The notes: generated from the sequence alone by a model not told the origin. DNA of 10,247 nucleotides from Aquincola sp. (GCA_029884035.1 JAOUIM010000102.1:1-10247), one strand, 5' to 3'; positions 1-7,040 are shown, counted from the stretch's first letter. Made by a program: numbers and translations.

Positions 1-895
1 GAGCGATCTCTGACCCCGGCAACCGCAACCCGTGGGACACGCCGGCGGCGTCGGCGGCAACGACCCATGCCGCGAGCCGTGAGAGGCGCTGCTCGGCGCC
101 CGGCAGCTGTGCCTGCTGCCAGTCGAGCCACAGCTCCTGCTGCATCGCACTCTGGTGGTCGCGGCTGACCAGCTCGCCGCCCTTGGCGACCTTCTTCCAG
201 ACAATGCGCTTCAATGCGTCGCCGCGGCGGTAGGTGCGCACGCCATCGAACTCGCCGCTGTCGCTGCGCTGCTGCGGTGCGGCGTCACCCGCGGCAGCGG
301 GCGATGCAGGCCAGGGTGCGAGTGGTGTCTCGGGCCGCGGCCACGCGAGCGCCTGCGCGGCGGGGCGCCACACGGTCCAGGCGCGGAACAGACCGAGCGG
401 GTAGAGAGTCTCTGCGCGCAGGGTGGGCAGGAGGTGCAGCCCGCGTCGCGGCGGGACGAAGCTCAGGTGCGCCAGCGCCTGGCCGCCGGCCGGCACGTCG
501 ACGAATACGTCGTGCGCCCGGTCCGGCGCGTGTTCCAGACCCAGCCCAACACCGTGCTGGGTGCGCGTCGGGCTGGTCAGAACGATCTCCAGCACCATCG
601 GCTCGCCCATGAATCCGGAGGCTGGCGGCTTGAGGTGCAGCGTCATGCCCCGCAGCGTGTTATGGGTCAGGTGCATCGACACGAACCCCGCACCCGCCAA
701 CAGGAAGGTCAGCACATAGCCCAGGCTCAGCTGGTAGTTGATCGAGGCCAGCAGCATGACGAACAGGACGAGCACGAACATCAGGCCCGCACGCGTGGGC
801 AGGATGTAGATGTTGCGCTGGGTCAGCGTCCAGGTATCGCTGCGTGGCAAGCGCTGCTCGAACCACGCGCGCAGGCGCTGGCGGAGGCTCCCCAT
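1..895 (-). CDS. DUF58 domain protein, MoxR-associated (C-terminus cut by window edge)
   Basis: The reading frame starts at ATG 895-893 and stays open for 298 codons to the window edge without a stop. Two adjacent hydrophobic segments lie at about residues 36-53 and 55-76, preceded by a basic N-terminus. A beta-rich middle region follows. The DUF58 signature is at about residues 213-246: GEFDGVRTYRRGD, then IVWKKVAKGGELVSRDH. Proteins of this kind usually end shortly after the GLRLPG motif seen at about residue 289, so probably only a few dozen residues are missing. The ATG shares one base with the stop of the upstream GST gene (TGATG), implying translational coupling. DUF58 proteins normally accompany MoxR ATPases and often a membrane transglutaminase, which I would expect next, outside the window. 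The biochemical role is not established for this subgroup; a membrane-anchored partner of the MoxR ATPase is an inference from context. Confidence 0.9.
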   Translation of the reverse strand, partial: MGSLRQRLRAWFEQRLPRSDTWTLTQRNIYILPTRAGLMFVLVLFVMLLASINYQLSLGYVLTFLLAGAGFVSMHLTHNTLRGMTLHLKPPASGFMGEPMVLEIVLTSPTRTQHGVGLGLEHAPDRAHDVFVDVPAGGQALAHLSFVPPRRGLHLLPTLRAETLYPLGLFRAWTVWRPAAQALAWPRPETPLAPWPASPAAAGDAAPQQRSDSGEFDGVRTYRRGDALKRIVWKKVAKGGELVSRDHQSAMQQELWLDWQQAQLPGAEQRLSRLAAWVVAADAAGVSHGLRLPGSEIA

Positions 896-1518
896 CACGG
901 GTGCTCGCCGCAGCCCTGCGAGCTGAACGCTGGACGTGCCGTGACACACTCGTACCAAGCCCGCAACCGCGGCAGCGGCGGCCGGTCGATCGGCGTGGCA
1001 TACCAGCGGTGCGCCGACAGGCCGAGCACGATGTCCGCCAGCGTGAAAGTCGTCCCGCAGACGAATGGCCCGCCGCTGCCGAGTTGTGCATCGAGGATCG
1101 CCATCAGGCGATTCCACTCCACAGTGCTGTCGGCGATCGCTGCGGCGTCCTGGTGTCTGGGGCTGCGGCGCACCAGACCCATGAAGGCAGGGCGCCAGGC
1201 GTTGTTGAGGTCGCCGAGTTGCCAGTCCATCCATCGCTCGACGCAGGCCCGCTCGCGAGGCGCAGACGGAAGCAGGTCGCTGCGTCCGTGTTCGGCCGCG
1301 AGCCAGCGGCAGATCGTGTTCGACTCCCAGAGCACGAAGCCCTCGTCGACGATCACCGGCACCAGTGCATTCGGATTGAGCGCGCGGAACGAGTCGTCGC
1401 TCGTGGGGCGAAATCCGACCCCCCAGTCTTCGCGTTCGAAGGGTCGCCCGAGTTCGACGCAGGTCCACAAGACCTTTCGCACGTTGATCGACGAGGCTCG
1501 GCCGAGGATCTTCAGCAT
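895..1518 (-). CDS. Glutathione S-transferase family protein
   Basis: A 207-residue protein of normal length for a cytosolic GST. The N-terminal thioredoxin-like domain covers about residues 1-80: MLKILGRASSINVRKVLW, then NPNALVPVIVDEG with the cis-proline (VP), then the glutathione-binding ES pair in LWESNTICRWLA. The helical C-terminal domain follows, with the N-capping-type motif FTLADI near residue 160. GSTs of this type conjugate or reduce small electrophiles with glutathione in the cytoplasm; the substrate here cannot be told. I chose ATG 1518 because homologues typically begin MLKI at this point. A GTG at 1533-1531 is in frame, adds five residues (MSPAA) and would overlap the moxR stop by four bases (GTGA). 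Neither start has a strong ribosome-binding site. The stop overlaps the DUF58 start by one base, so the gene is embedded in the moxR operon. Confidence 0.9.
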   Translation of the reverse strand: MLKILGRASSINVRKVLWTCVELGRPFEREDWGVGFRPTSDDSFRALNPNALVPVIVDEGFVLWESNTICRWLAAEHGRSDLLPSAPRERACVERWMDWQLGDLNNAWRPAFMGLVRRSPRHQDAAAIADSTVEWNRLMAILDAQLGSGGPFVCGTTFTLADIVLGLSAHRWYATPIDRPPLPRLRAWYECVTARPAFSSQGCGEHP

Positions 1519-1529
1519 CGCCGCCGGGC

Positions 1530-2474
1530 TCACTGCAAGGGTAGTGCCTTGATCATTGCGCGCACCTGCTCAGCCGCGCCGCGGCCGGCGCCGGGCACGG
1601 GCGCGAGGCGGTGCGCCGCGGTCTGCACCAACACGGCCTGGATGTCGTCGGGCGCGACGTAATCGCGCCGGTCTATCAGCGCGCGCGCCTTGGCCGCGCG
1701 CAGCACCGAGATCCCGGCACGTGGCGACAGGCCCTCGGTGAACCACTGGCCGCTGCGGGTCGCCGCGATCAGTGTCTGCAAGTAGTCGAGCAGCGGGTCA
1801 CCGGCATGGACCGCGAGCACTGCCTGCTGGGCCACCTGCAGTTCGGGCGGCGTCATGACCGGTGCCAGGCGCTCGATCACTGCGCGCCGGTCGGCGCCGG
1901 CCAGCAACGCCCGCTCGCTGGCGCGGTCGGGGTAGCCCAGCGTGATGCACATCAGGAAGCGGTCGAGCTGGCTCTCGGGCAGCGGGTAGGTGCCGAGCTG
2001 GTCGGTCGGGTTCTGGGTCGCGATCACGAAGAACGGCGAGGGCAGGGCGCGTGTCTCGTTCTCGACCGTGACCTGATGTTCCTCCATCGCCTCGAGCAGG
2101 GCGCTCTGGGTCTTGGGGCCAGCACGGTTGATCTCGTCGGCGAGCAGCACCTGTGCGAACACCGGTCCGGCGTGGAAGACGAATTGCTCGCGGCTGCGCT
2201 CAAAGACCGAGACGCCGACCAGGTCGCTGGGCATCATGTCGGCGGTGAACTGGACGCGCCTGAAGTCCAGCCCGAGCGAGACGGCGAGCGCGTGCGCGAG
2301 CGTGGTCTTGCCCACGCCCGGCACGTCTTCGATCAGCAAGTGGCCGCCGGCGAGCAGGCAGGCGATGCAGTCCTCGATCTGCGGCCGCTTGCCCACAATG
2401 ACCGTGCTAATCTGATCCGCAAGCCGCGCCAGTTGCGCCACCAGCGCGGCGTTAGCCCCGTGCTTCATGTCCAT
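1530..2474 (-). CDS. moxR: MoxR family AAA+ ATPase
   Basis: A 314-residue MoxR-type AAA+ ATPase (AAA_3 core plus lid), of standard length. The Walker A motif is at about residues 49-57 (EDVPGVGKT). The Walker B motif LLADEINRA is at about 110-118, sensor 1 is IATQNP (Asn 155), and the sensor 2 motif LSPRAG has Arg 252. The arginine-finger region LPESQLDRF is also present. Members act as cytoplasmic chaperone-like ATPases that help mature or load metal or cofactor into partner proteins, usually with von Willebrand A or DUF58 partners. This fits the DUF58 gene downstream. The start is uncertain between ATG 2474 (MDMKHG) and ATG 2468 (MKHG). The frame remains open far upstream to about 3410, but that part is antisense to the HDAC-like gene and shows no MoxR homology. 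The stop TGA at 1532-1530 abuts the GST gene. Confidence 0.95.
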   Translation of the reverse strand: MDMKHGANAALVAQLARLADQISTVIVGKRPQIEDCIACLLAGGHLLIEDVPGVGKTTLAHALAVSLGLDFRRVQFTADMMPSDLVGVSVFERSREQFVFHAGPVFAQVLLADEINRAGPKTQSALLEAMEEHQVTVENETRALPSPFFVIATQNPTDQLGTYPLPESQLDRFLMCITLGYPDRASERALLAGADRRAVIERLAPVMTPPELQVAQQAVLAVHAGDPLLDYLQTLIAATRSGQWFTEGLSPRAGISVLRAAKARALIDRRDYVAPDDIQAVLVQTAAHRLAPVPGAGRGAAEQVRAMIKALPLQ

Positions 2475-2498
2475 GCGGCGCACGTTAACGCAAAATCC
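2475..2498. promoter_or_regulatory. 24-base divergent spacer between moxR and the HDAC-like gene
   Basis: Only 24 bases separate the moxR start (2474, minus strand) from the HDAC-like start (2499, plus strand). The spacer holds a small AT-richer patch including GTTAAC, a 6-base palindrome, at 2484-2489. No convincing -35/-10 pair fits within it, so promoters for both genes must reach into the opposite coding sequence, or at least one gene is transcribed in another way. No clear Shine-Dalgarno sequence is visible on either side. Confidence 0.35.
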
Positions 2499-3434
2499 AT
2501 GACCCTCGCCTTCTACAGTCACGCCGACTGCCGTGCGCATTTCATGGGCCGCGGCCATCCGGAATGCCCGGAGCGGCTCGACGCCATCTCCGACCACCTG
2601 ATCGCCACGGGGTTGATCGACTCGCTGGACATGCGCGAGGCACCGCTGGCCAGCGCCAGCCAACTCGAGCGGGCGCACGCCGCGGCCCATGTGCGTGAGA
2701 TGCAGGCGGCGATCGAGCCGCTGCGAGTCAGCGGCGAGCACTGCCAGATCGACCCCGACACGAGTGCCGGGCCCGGCACCTGGACGGCTGCGCTGCGGGC
2801 GGCTGGCGCCGCGGTGGCGGCCACCGACGCGGTGATCGACAAGGAGGCCGAGACCGCCTTCTGCGCCGTGCGCCCCCCCGGGCACCACGCGACGCGCGAC
2901 GCGGCGATGGGGTTCTGCTTCTTCAACAACGTCTGCGTCGCGGCGCGACATGCGCTGGACGTGCGCGGTCTGGCCCGCGTGGCGATCGTCGACTTCGACG
3001 TCCACCACGGCAACGGCACCGAAGACATCATTGCCGGCGACGACCGTGTCTTGATGGCCAGTTTCTTCCAGCACCCGCTGTACCCCTACAGCGGCGCGGT
3101 GCCCAAGGGCACGAACATGGTCAACGTGCCGGTGCCGCCCTACGCGCGTGGCGCCCAGGTGCGCGAGGCGATCGAAGCGATGTGGCTGCCGCGTCTGGAG
3201 GCGTTCCAACCGCAGATGATCTTCATCTCCGCGGGCTTCGACGCCCACCGCGAGGACGAGCTCGGGCAGCTCGGGCTGGTCGAGGGCGACTATGAGTGGA
3301 TCACGCGGCAACTGGTGGCATTGGCCCAGCGTCACGCCGGGGGCCGCATCGTCTCGTGCCTCGAGGGTGGCTACAACCTCTCCGCGTTGGCGCGCAGCGT
3401 CGCGGCCCACCTGCGCGTACTTGCCGGTCTCTGA
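2499..3434 (+). CDS. Histone deacetylase-like amidohydrolase (class II type)
   Basis: A 311-residue zinc-dependent deacetylase of the arginase/deacetylase superfamily, typical in length for bacterial members. The N-terminus shows GHPECPERLDAI (about residues 19-30). The catalytic His pair lies in RPPGHHA (H129, H130). The second His pair and zinc ligands lie in DFDVHHGNGTEDI (D167, H169), the third zinc ligand in SAGFDAH (D248), and the transition-state tyrosine in EGGYN (Y292). All key residues are present, so the enzyme should be active. Known bacterial relatives remove acetyl groups from lysine side chains, acetylpolyamines or other small amides; the natural substrate cannot be decided here. 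ATG 2499 gives the usual MTLAFYSHADC start. The frame is open upstream to about 1611, but that stretch is antisense to moxR. The mscS-type gene starts 2 bases after the stop, suggesting co-transcription. Confidence 0.95.
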   Translation: MTLAFYSHADCRAHFMGRGHPECPERLDAISDHLIATGLIDSLDMREAPLASASQLERAHAAAHVREMQAAIEPLRVSGEHCQIDPDTSAGPGTWTAALRAAGAAVAATDAVIDKEAETAFCAVRPPGHHATRDAAMGFCFFNNVCVAARHALDVRGLARVAIVDFDVHHGNGTEDIIAGDDRVLMASFFQHPLYPYSGAVPKGTNMVNVPVPPYARGAQVREAIEAMWLPRLEAFQPQMIFISAGFDAHREDELGQLGLVEGDYEWITRQLVALAQRHAGGRIVSCLEGGYNLSALARSVAAHLRVLAGL

Positions 3435-3436
3435 CG

Positions 3437-4684
3437 ATGGCCGCGCCCGCCGAGGACCTCAACGCCCTGCTGGAATCGCTGGCCCGGCCGAGTGCGCTGA
3501 TCGAGTGTGCGGTGCTCGCAGCGTGTCTGGCGGCGTCGTGGTTGCTGGTGCGCCTGGCACGCGGCAATGCCGTACGGTCCACCAGCGTCTGGTTCGGCGA
3601 GCGTAACTTCGATGGCGTGCTGTTCCCGATGGTGGCGCTGGCGCTGGCGGTGGTTGCGCGCTGGCTGCTCGCCAAGGGCCAGGCTGTGGCGGTGCTCCAG
3701 ATCGCGGTACCGATCCTGGCCTCGCTCCTGATCATCCGCGTCGCGGTGCGTGTGCTGCACGTCGCATTCCCGAATTCCCACGTGGTGCGCGTGGTCGAAC
3801 GCACCCTGTCCTGGATCGTCTGGCTGGCCCTGGTGCTGTGGGTCACCGGGCTGCTGCCGCTCGTACTCAAGGAACTGGAGGACACGCACTGGAAGCTCGG
3901 TGGCGCGGACGTGAGCCTGCGCAGCCTGCTCGAAGGCGCAGCGAGCGCGGCGGTGGTACTCGTCGCCGCGCTGTGGGTTTCGGCGGCGATCGAGTCGCGC
4001 CTGCTGGCCGGCGCGACCGACAACCTGTCGGTGCGCAAGATCGCCGCCAACGCGGTGCGCGCATTGTTGATGCTGGTGGGCCTGCTGCTGGCGTTGTCGG
4101 CAGCGGGAATCCCGCTGGGGGCGCTCAGCGTGCTCGGCGGCGCACTCGGCGTGGGCATCGGCTTCGGCCTGCAGAAGCTCGCAGCCAATTACGTCAGCGG
4201 TTTCGTGATCCTGGCCGAACGCAGCCTGCGCATCGGCGACGTGGTCAAGGTCGACGGCTTCGAAGGTCGCATCAGCGATATCAAGACCCGTTACACCGTG
4301 GTACGGGCGTTGAACGGCCGTGAGTCGATCGTGCCCAACGAGATGCTGATCACGCAGCGCGTCGAGAACTCTTCGCTCGCCGACCCCAAGGTCGCGATCA
4401 CGACGGCCGTCCAGGTTGCGTATGGCACGGACATCGACGCGCTGATGCCGATGGTGGCCAGCGCGGTGGCCGCGGTGCCGCGCGTGATCGACGATCCGGC
4501 GCCTGCCGTCTTCCTGACCCAGTTCGCGGCCGACGGTCTCGAATTGACGATTGCCTTCTGGATTGCGGACCCCGTGAACGGCCAGAACAGTGTCAGGAGC
4601 GACGTCAACCGGGCGATCCTGCGCACGCTCGATGCGGCCGGCGTGCAGATTCCCTACCCGCAGCGCGTGGTCCGGCAGGCCTGA
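3437..4684 (+). CDS. MscS family mechanosensitive ion channel
   Basis: A 415-residue inner-membrane protein with about six or seven hydrophobic segments at roughly 19-41, 58-78, 82-104, 123-145, 166-188, 203-225 and 227-243. The last, rich in Gly and Ala (SVLGGALGVGIGFGLQKLAANYVSG region), matches the pore-lining helix of MscS. It is followed by the cytoplasmic beta domain (RSLRIGDVVKVDGFEGRISDI, then IVPNEMLI) and the alpha/beta C-terminal domain. With extra N-terminal membrane helices it is longer than the roughly 290-residue E. coli MscS, so it is a larger MscS-like channel. The family releases solutes on hypo-osmotic shock. The start at 3437 lies 2 bases after the HDAC-like stop. The frame is open to 3296, but that extension is the HDAC-like gene out of frame. 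No clear ribosome-binding site is seen, which fits reinitiation after the upstream gene. Confidence 0.92.
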   Translation: MAAPAEDLNALLESLARPSALIECAVLAACLAASWLLVRLARGNAVRSTSVWFGERNFDGVLFPMVALALAVVARWLLAKGQAVAVLQIAVPILASLLIIRVAVRVLHVAFPNSHVVRVVERTLSWIVWLALVLWVTGLLPLVLKELEDTHWKLGGADVSLRSLLEGAASAAVVLVAALWVSAAIESRLLAGATDNLSVRKIAANAVRALLMLVGLLLALSAAGIPLGALSVLGGALGVGIGFGLQKLAANYVSGFVILAERSLRIGDVVKVDGFEGRISDIKTRYTVVRALNGRESIVPNEMLITQRVENSSLADPKVAITTAVQVAYGTDIDALMPMVASAVAAVPRVIDDPAPAVFLTQFAADGLELTIAFWIADPVNGQNSVRSDVNRAILRTLDAAGVQIPYPQRVVRQA

Positions 4685-4685
4685 A

Positions 4686-4703
4686 GCCGGGGCAAGCCCC
4701 GGC
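4686..4703. terminator. Perfect GC hairpin at the convergent mscS-type/phoH junction
   Basis: GCCGGGGCAAGCCCCGGC is an 18-base perfect palindromic hairpin (7 bp stem with CAAG loop, or 8 bp with AA). It starts one base after the mscS-type stop and ends 19 bases from the phoH stop. It could end transcripts from both sides. Neither side carries a T-run, so Rho-independent termination is not certain. It may instead be a 3'-end stabilising structure or a short dispersed repeat. Confidence 0.5.
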
Positions 4704-4722
4704 GGGACCGGCCGCGCTCGCG

Positions 4723-6357
4723 TCAGAGCACTTCGCTCGCGAAGTCGGCTAGGCGCGAGCGCTCGCCACGTGCCAGCGTCAGGTGGCCGCTGTGCGGCCA
4801 GCCCTTGAATCGGTCGACCGCAAAGGTCAGGCCCGACGAACCTTCGGTCAGGTAGGGCGTGTCGATCTGCGCAAGGTTACCCAGACAGACAATCTTGGTG
4901 CCCGGCCCGGCGCGTGTGATCAGCGTCTTCATCTGCTTGGGCGTGAGGTTCTGCGCCTCGTCGATCAGGACGAACTTGTTCAGGAACGTGCGCCCGCGCA
5001 TGAAGTTCAGGCTCTTGATCTTGATCTTGCTGCGCACCAGGTCGTTGGTGGCTGCGCGGCCCCATTCGCCGGCGCTGGTGTCGCTGCGTGCGAGCACTTC
5101 GAGGTTGTCGTCGAGCGCGCCCATCCACGGACCCATCTTCTCTTCCTCGGTGCCGGGCAGGAAACCGATGTCCTCGCCCACGGGCACGGTGACACGCGTG
5201 ACGAGGATCTCCGAATAGCGGCGGTCGTCGAGCACCTGCGACAGCCCGGCAGCCAGCGACAGGAGGGTCTTGCCGGTGCCGGCGGTGCCGGTCAGGGTGA
5301 CGAAGTCGCACTCGGGATCCATCAACAGGTTGAGCGCGAAGTTCTGCTCGCGGTTGCGTGCGGTCACGCCCCAGACGGCGTTCTTCTGGTGCGTGTAGTC
5401 GCGCAACGTCTTCAGCAGAGCGGTCTTGCCGGTGATCTCGGTCACGCGGGCGTACAGGGGCACGGCGCCCGGCGTCTCCAGGTAGACGAATTGGTTGACC
5501 ATCAGCGCAGGCACAAGCGGCCCGGCAATGCGGTAGTAGGTGTGGCCGCCCTGCTGCCAGCTCTCCATCGTCTTGCCGTGACGCTCCCAGAAGTCGGCCG
5601 GCAGCGGCAGCACGCCCGTGTACAGCAGGTCGCCGTCCTCGAGCGTCTTGTCGTTGAAGTAGTCCTCCGCGGCCAGGCCGAGGGCGCGCGCCTTGACGCG
5701 CATGTTGATGTCCTTGGACACCAGCACGACTTCGCGGCCTGGATGCGCCTCGCGCAGGCTGCTGACGACGCCGAGGATCTGGTTGTCGGCCTTGCCCTGT
5801 GGCAGGCCGTCCGGGAGCTTGGCCTCGAGGAACGTGGTCTGGAAGAACAGCTTGCCGCCGGCCTCCCGGTGGCCGGTCTTGGCCAGTGGGATGCCTTCGC
5901 GGGGGTCGGCGAAGCCGTGCGCGGCCAGTGCGTCGAGCGAACGGCTGACCTGGCGCACGTTGCGAGAGACTTCGCTCATGCCTCGCTTGTGGCCGTCCAG
6001 CTCCTCGAGCGTGATCATCGGCAGGTAGATGTCGTGTTCCTCGAAGCGGTACAGGCAGCTCGGGTCGTGCATCAGGACATTGGTGTCGAGCACGAACAGC
6101 TTGGCCGGGCCGGTGCCACGCGGCTTGCGCGGTTTCGGCTCGGTGGTGGCCTGGCGCAGGTTTGCAACGGTCACCGGCCGCAGCGGGGCCGCGGCCGCGG
6201 CGTGACTGTCGAACAGGTCGAGCACGCCTGGCCCGCGATCAGGTTCGGCGGTCGCAGGGGGCGCGTCACGGCGCACCTGTTTGGGCGCGGTCTGGGCTTC
6301 GAAGTCGGCAGGGGCGAGGAGGGCGGCTTTGCGTGCTGGGGGCTTGGGCAGAGGCAT
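4723..6357 (-). CDS. PIN domain-PhoH family ATPase (PhoH2/YlaK type)
   Basis: A 544-residue two-domain protein. Residues 1-85 are a low-complexity Ala/Pro-rich extension. The PIN ribonuclease domain runs from about 86 to 245, with acidic metal-site residues in VLDTNVLMHD (D91), LEELDGHK (E118/E119), KADNQI (D191) and SKDINMR (D216). The PhoH ATPase domain fills about 330-544, with Walker A GTAGTGKT at 357-364 and Walker B FVLIDEAQN at about 462-470. Characterised PIN-PhoH (PhoH2) proteins from other bacteria are reported to couple RNA unwinding to RNA cleavage, so a cytoplasmic RNA-processing role is likely. All PIN acidic residues and both Walker motifs look intact. It follows bcp on the same strand after a 156-base gap with a terminator-like hairpin. 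ATG 6357 (MPLPKPP) fits the family start, but no strong Shine-Dalgarno precedes it. Confidence 0.95.
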   Translation of the reverse strand: MPLPKPPARKAALLAPADFEAQTAPKQVRRDAPPATAEPDRGPGVLDLFDSHAAAAAPLRPVTVANLRQATTEPKPRKPRGTGPAKLFVLDTNVLMHDPSCLYRFEEHDIYLPMITLEELDGHKRGMSEVSRNVRQVSRSLDALAAHGFADPREGIPLAKTGHREAGGKLFFQTTFLEAKLPDGLPQGKADNQILGVVSSLREAHPGREVVLVSKDINMRVKARALGLAAEDYFNDKTLEDGDLLYTGVLPLPADFWERHGKTMESWQQGGHTYYRIAGPLVPALMVNQFVYLETPGAVPLYARVTEITGKTALLKTLRDYTHQKNAVWGVTARNREQNFALNLLMDPECDFVTLTGTAGTGKTLLSLAAGLSQVLDDRRYSEILVTRVTVPVGEDIGFLPGTEEEKMGPWMGALDDNLEVLARSDTSAGEWGRAATNDLVRSKIKIKSLNFMRGRTFLNKFVLIDEAQNLTPKQMKTLITRAGPGTKIVCLGNLAQIDTPYLTEGSSGLTFAVDRFKGWPHSGHLTLARGERSRLADFASEVL

Positions 6358-6385
6358 CGAGGCGGAAGAGCTGGGTCAGAAGCAA

Positions 6386-6415
6386 GAAAGCCGCACAGCA
6401 GGCTGCGCGGCTTTC
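6386..6415 (-). terminator. Intrinsic terminator-like hairpin between bcp and phoH
   Basis: Arms GAAAGCCGC (6386-6394) and GCGGCTTTC (6407-6415) form a perfect 9 bp stem. Inside it CAG/CTG can pair around a CAGG loop after one A-C mismatch. Read on the minus strand, the stem is preceded by AT-richer sequence and followed by TTGCTTCT, a partial T-tract. Position and orientation suit termination after bcp (stop at 6514). It also lies 28 bases upstream of the phoH start, so it may sit in the phoH leader. Confidence 0.7.
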
Positions 6416-6450
6416 ATCGGGGAGGGGTCGTGCGACGACTCACGAGGCCC

Positions 6451-6456
6451 ATTATG
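6451..6456 (-). promoter_or_regulatory. Possible -10 box (CATAAT) upstream of phoH
   Basis: On the minus strand 6456-6451 reads CATAAT, one mismatch from the sigma70 -10 consensus, in an otherwise very GC-rich gap. No good -35 box lies 16-18 bases upstream. If real, transcription would begin near 6444 and the 6386-6415 hairpin would be in an approximately 87-base phoH leader. The rest of the 6358-6513 gap shows only GC palindromes such as GGGCGCCC at 6487-6494. Confidence 0.25.
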
Positions 6457-6513
6457 GACCGACCCGCAGCTCGGCCCGTCGGATGTGGGCGCCCGCCGGC
6501 CGGAAATCCGCGC

Positions 6514-6990
6514 TCAAGCGGCCTTTTTCAGCAGTTTGACGGCCTTGAGGACTTCATCGACATGGCCGGCCACCTTGATGCCGCGCCACTCGGCCCGCAG
6601 AACTGCGGTCGCGTCGATCAGGAAGGTACTGCGCTCGATGCCCTTGACCTTCTTGCCGTACATGATCTTGTTCTTGACCACGCCGAACATGTGGCAGAGC
6701 TTTTCCTCGGTGTCGGCGATCAGTTCGAAGGGCAACTCCAGGTTGGCCTTGAACTTCTCGTGCGAGGTCATGTTGTCGCGCGACACGCCGAAGACCAGCG
6801 CACCAGCCTTGACGAAATCCTTGTAGCGATCGCGGAATTGCATCGCCTCGGTCGTGCAACCGGGGGTATGGTCCTTCGGGTAGAAATACAGAACCACCGC
6901 CTGACCTTGAAAGGTCTGGGGAGTGATCTTCACGCCGCCGGTGGCAAGCGCTTCAAATTCGGGCAGGGGCTTGTTGATGGCAGGCGTCAT
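6514..6990 (-). CDS. bcp: Thioredoxin-dependent thiol peroxidase, Bcp/PrxQ family
   Basis: A 158-residue peroxiredoxin of standard Bcp length. The peroxidatic site is FYPKDHTPGCTTEA with Cys 45, and the conserved Arg lies in FGVSRD (about residue 71). The protein reduces hydrogen peroxide and organic hydroperoxides in the cytoplasm, using thioredoxin or a similar thiol donor. The resolving cysteine five residues after the peroxidatic one, as in E. coli Bcp (CxxxxC), is absent: position 50 is Met. The only other cysteine is Cys 99 in EEKLCHMFGV, so the enzyme is either 1-Cys or uses Cys 99. ATG 6990 gives the usual MTPAINKPLPEF start. The upstream bases contain no strong ribosome-binding site. 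A consensus -10 box about 50 bases upstream suggests its own promoter. A hairpin terminator follows it. Confidence 0.97.
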   Translation of the reverse strand: MTPAINKPLPEFEALATGGVKITPQTFQGQAVVLYFYPKDHTPGCTTEAMQFRDRYKDFVKAGALVFGVSRDNMTSHEKFKANLELPFELIADTEEKLCHMFGVVKNKIMYGKKVKGIERSTFLIDATAVLRAEWRGIKVAGHVDEVLKAVKLLKKAA

Positions 6991-7040
6991 GAGGGTCGGG
7001 CATTCTCTAGGGCTGCCTGGAGCGGCGCGCGCAGCCCGTG

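Noticed and set aside
155..1552. Plus-strand open frame opposite DUF58 and GST
   Set aside because: The minus strand carries recognisable DUF58 and GST motifs over the same bases; the plus-strand translation is Arg-rich and low in recognisable features.
1611..2498. Upstream in-frame extension of the HDAC-like gene
   Set aside because: Antisense to moxR, with Walker motifs on the other strand; the HDAC family start falls at 2499.
2475..3410. Upstream in-frame extension of moxR
   Set aside because: This part is antisense to the HDAC-like gene, which has all catalytic motifs; MoxR homology starts only at about 2474.
4723..6357. PIN domain as part of a toxin-antitoxin pair
   Set aside because: The PIN domain is fused to a PhoH ATPase, and there is no small antitoxin-like gene upstream; the 156-base gap before it has no coding signal.
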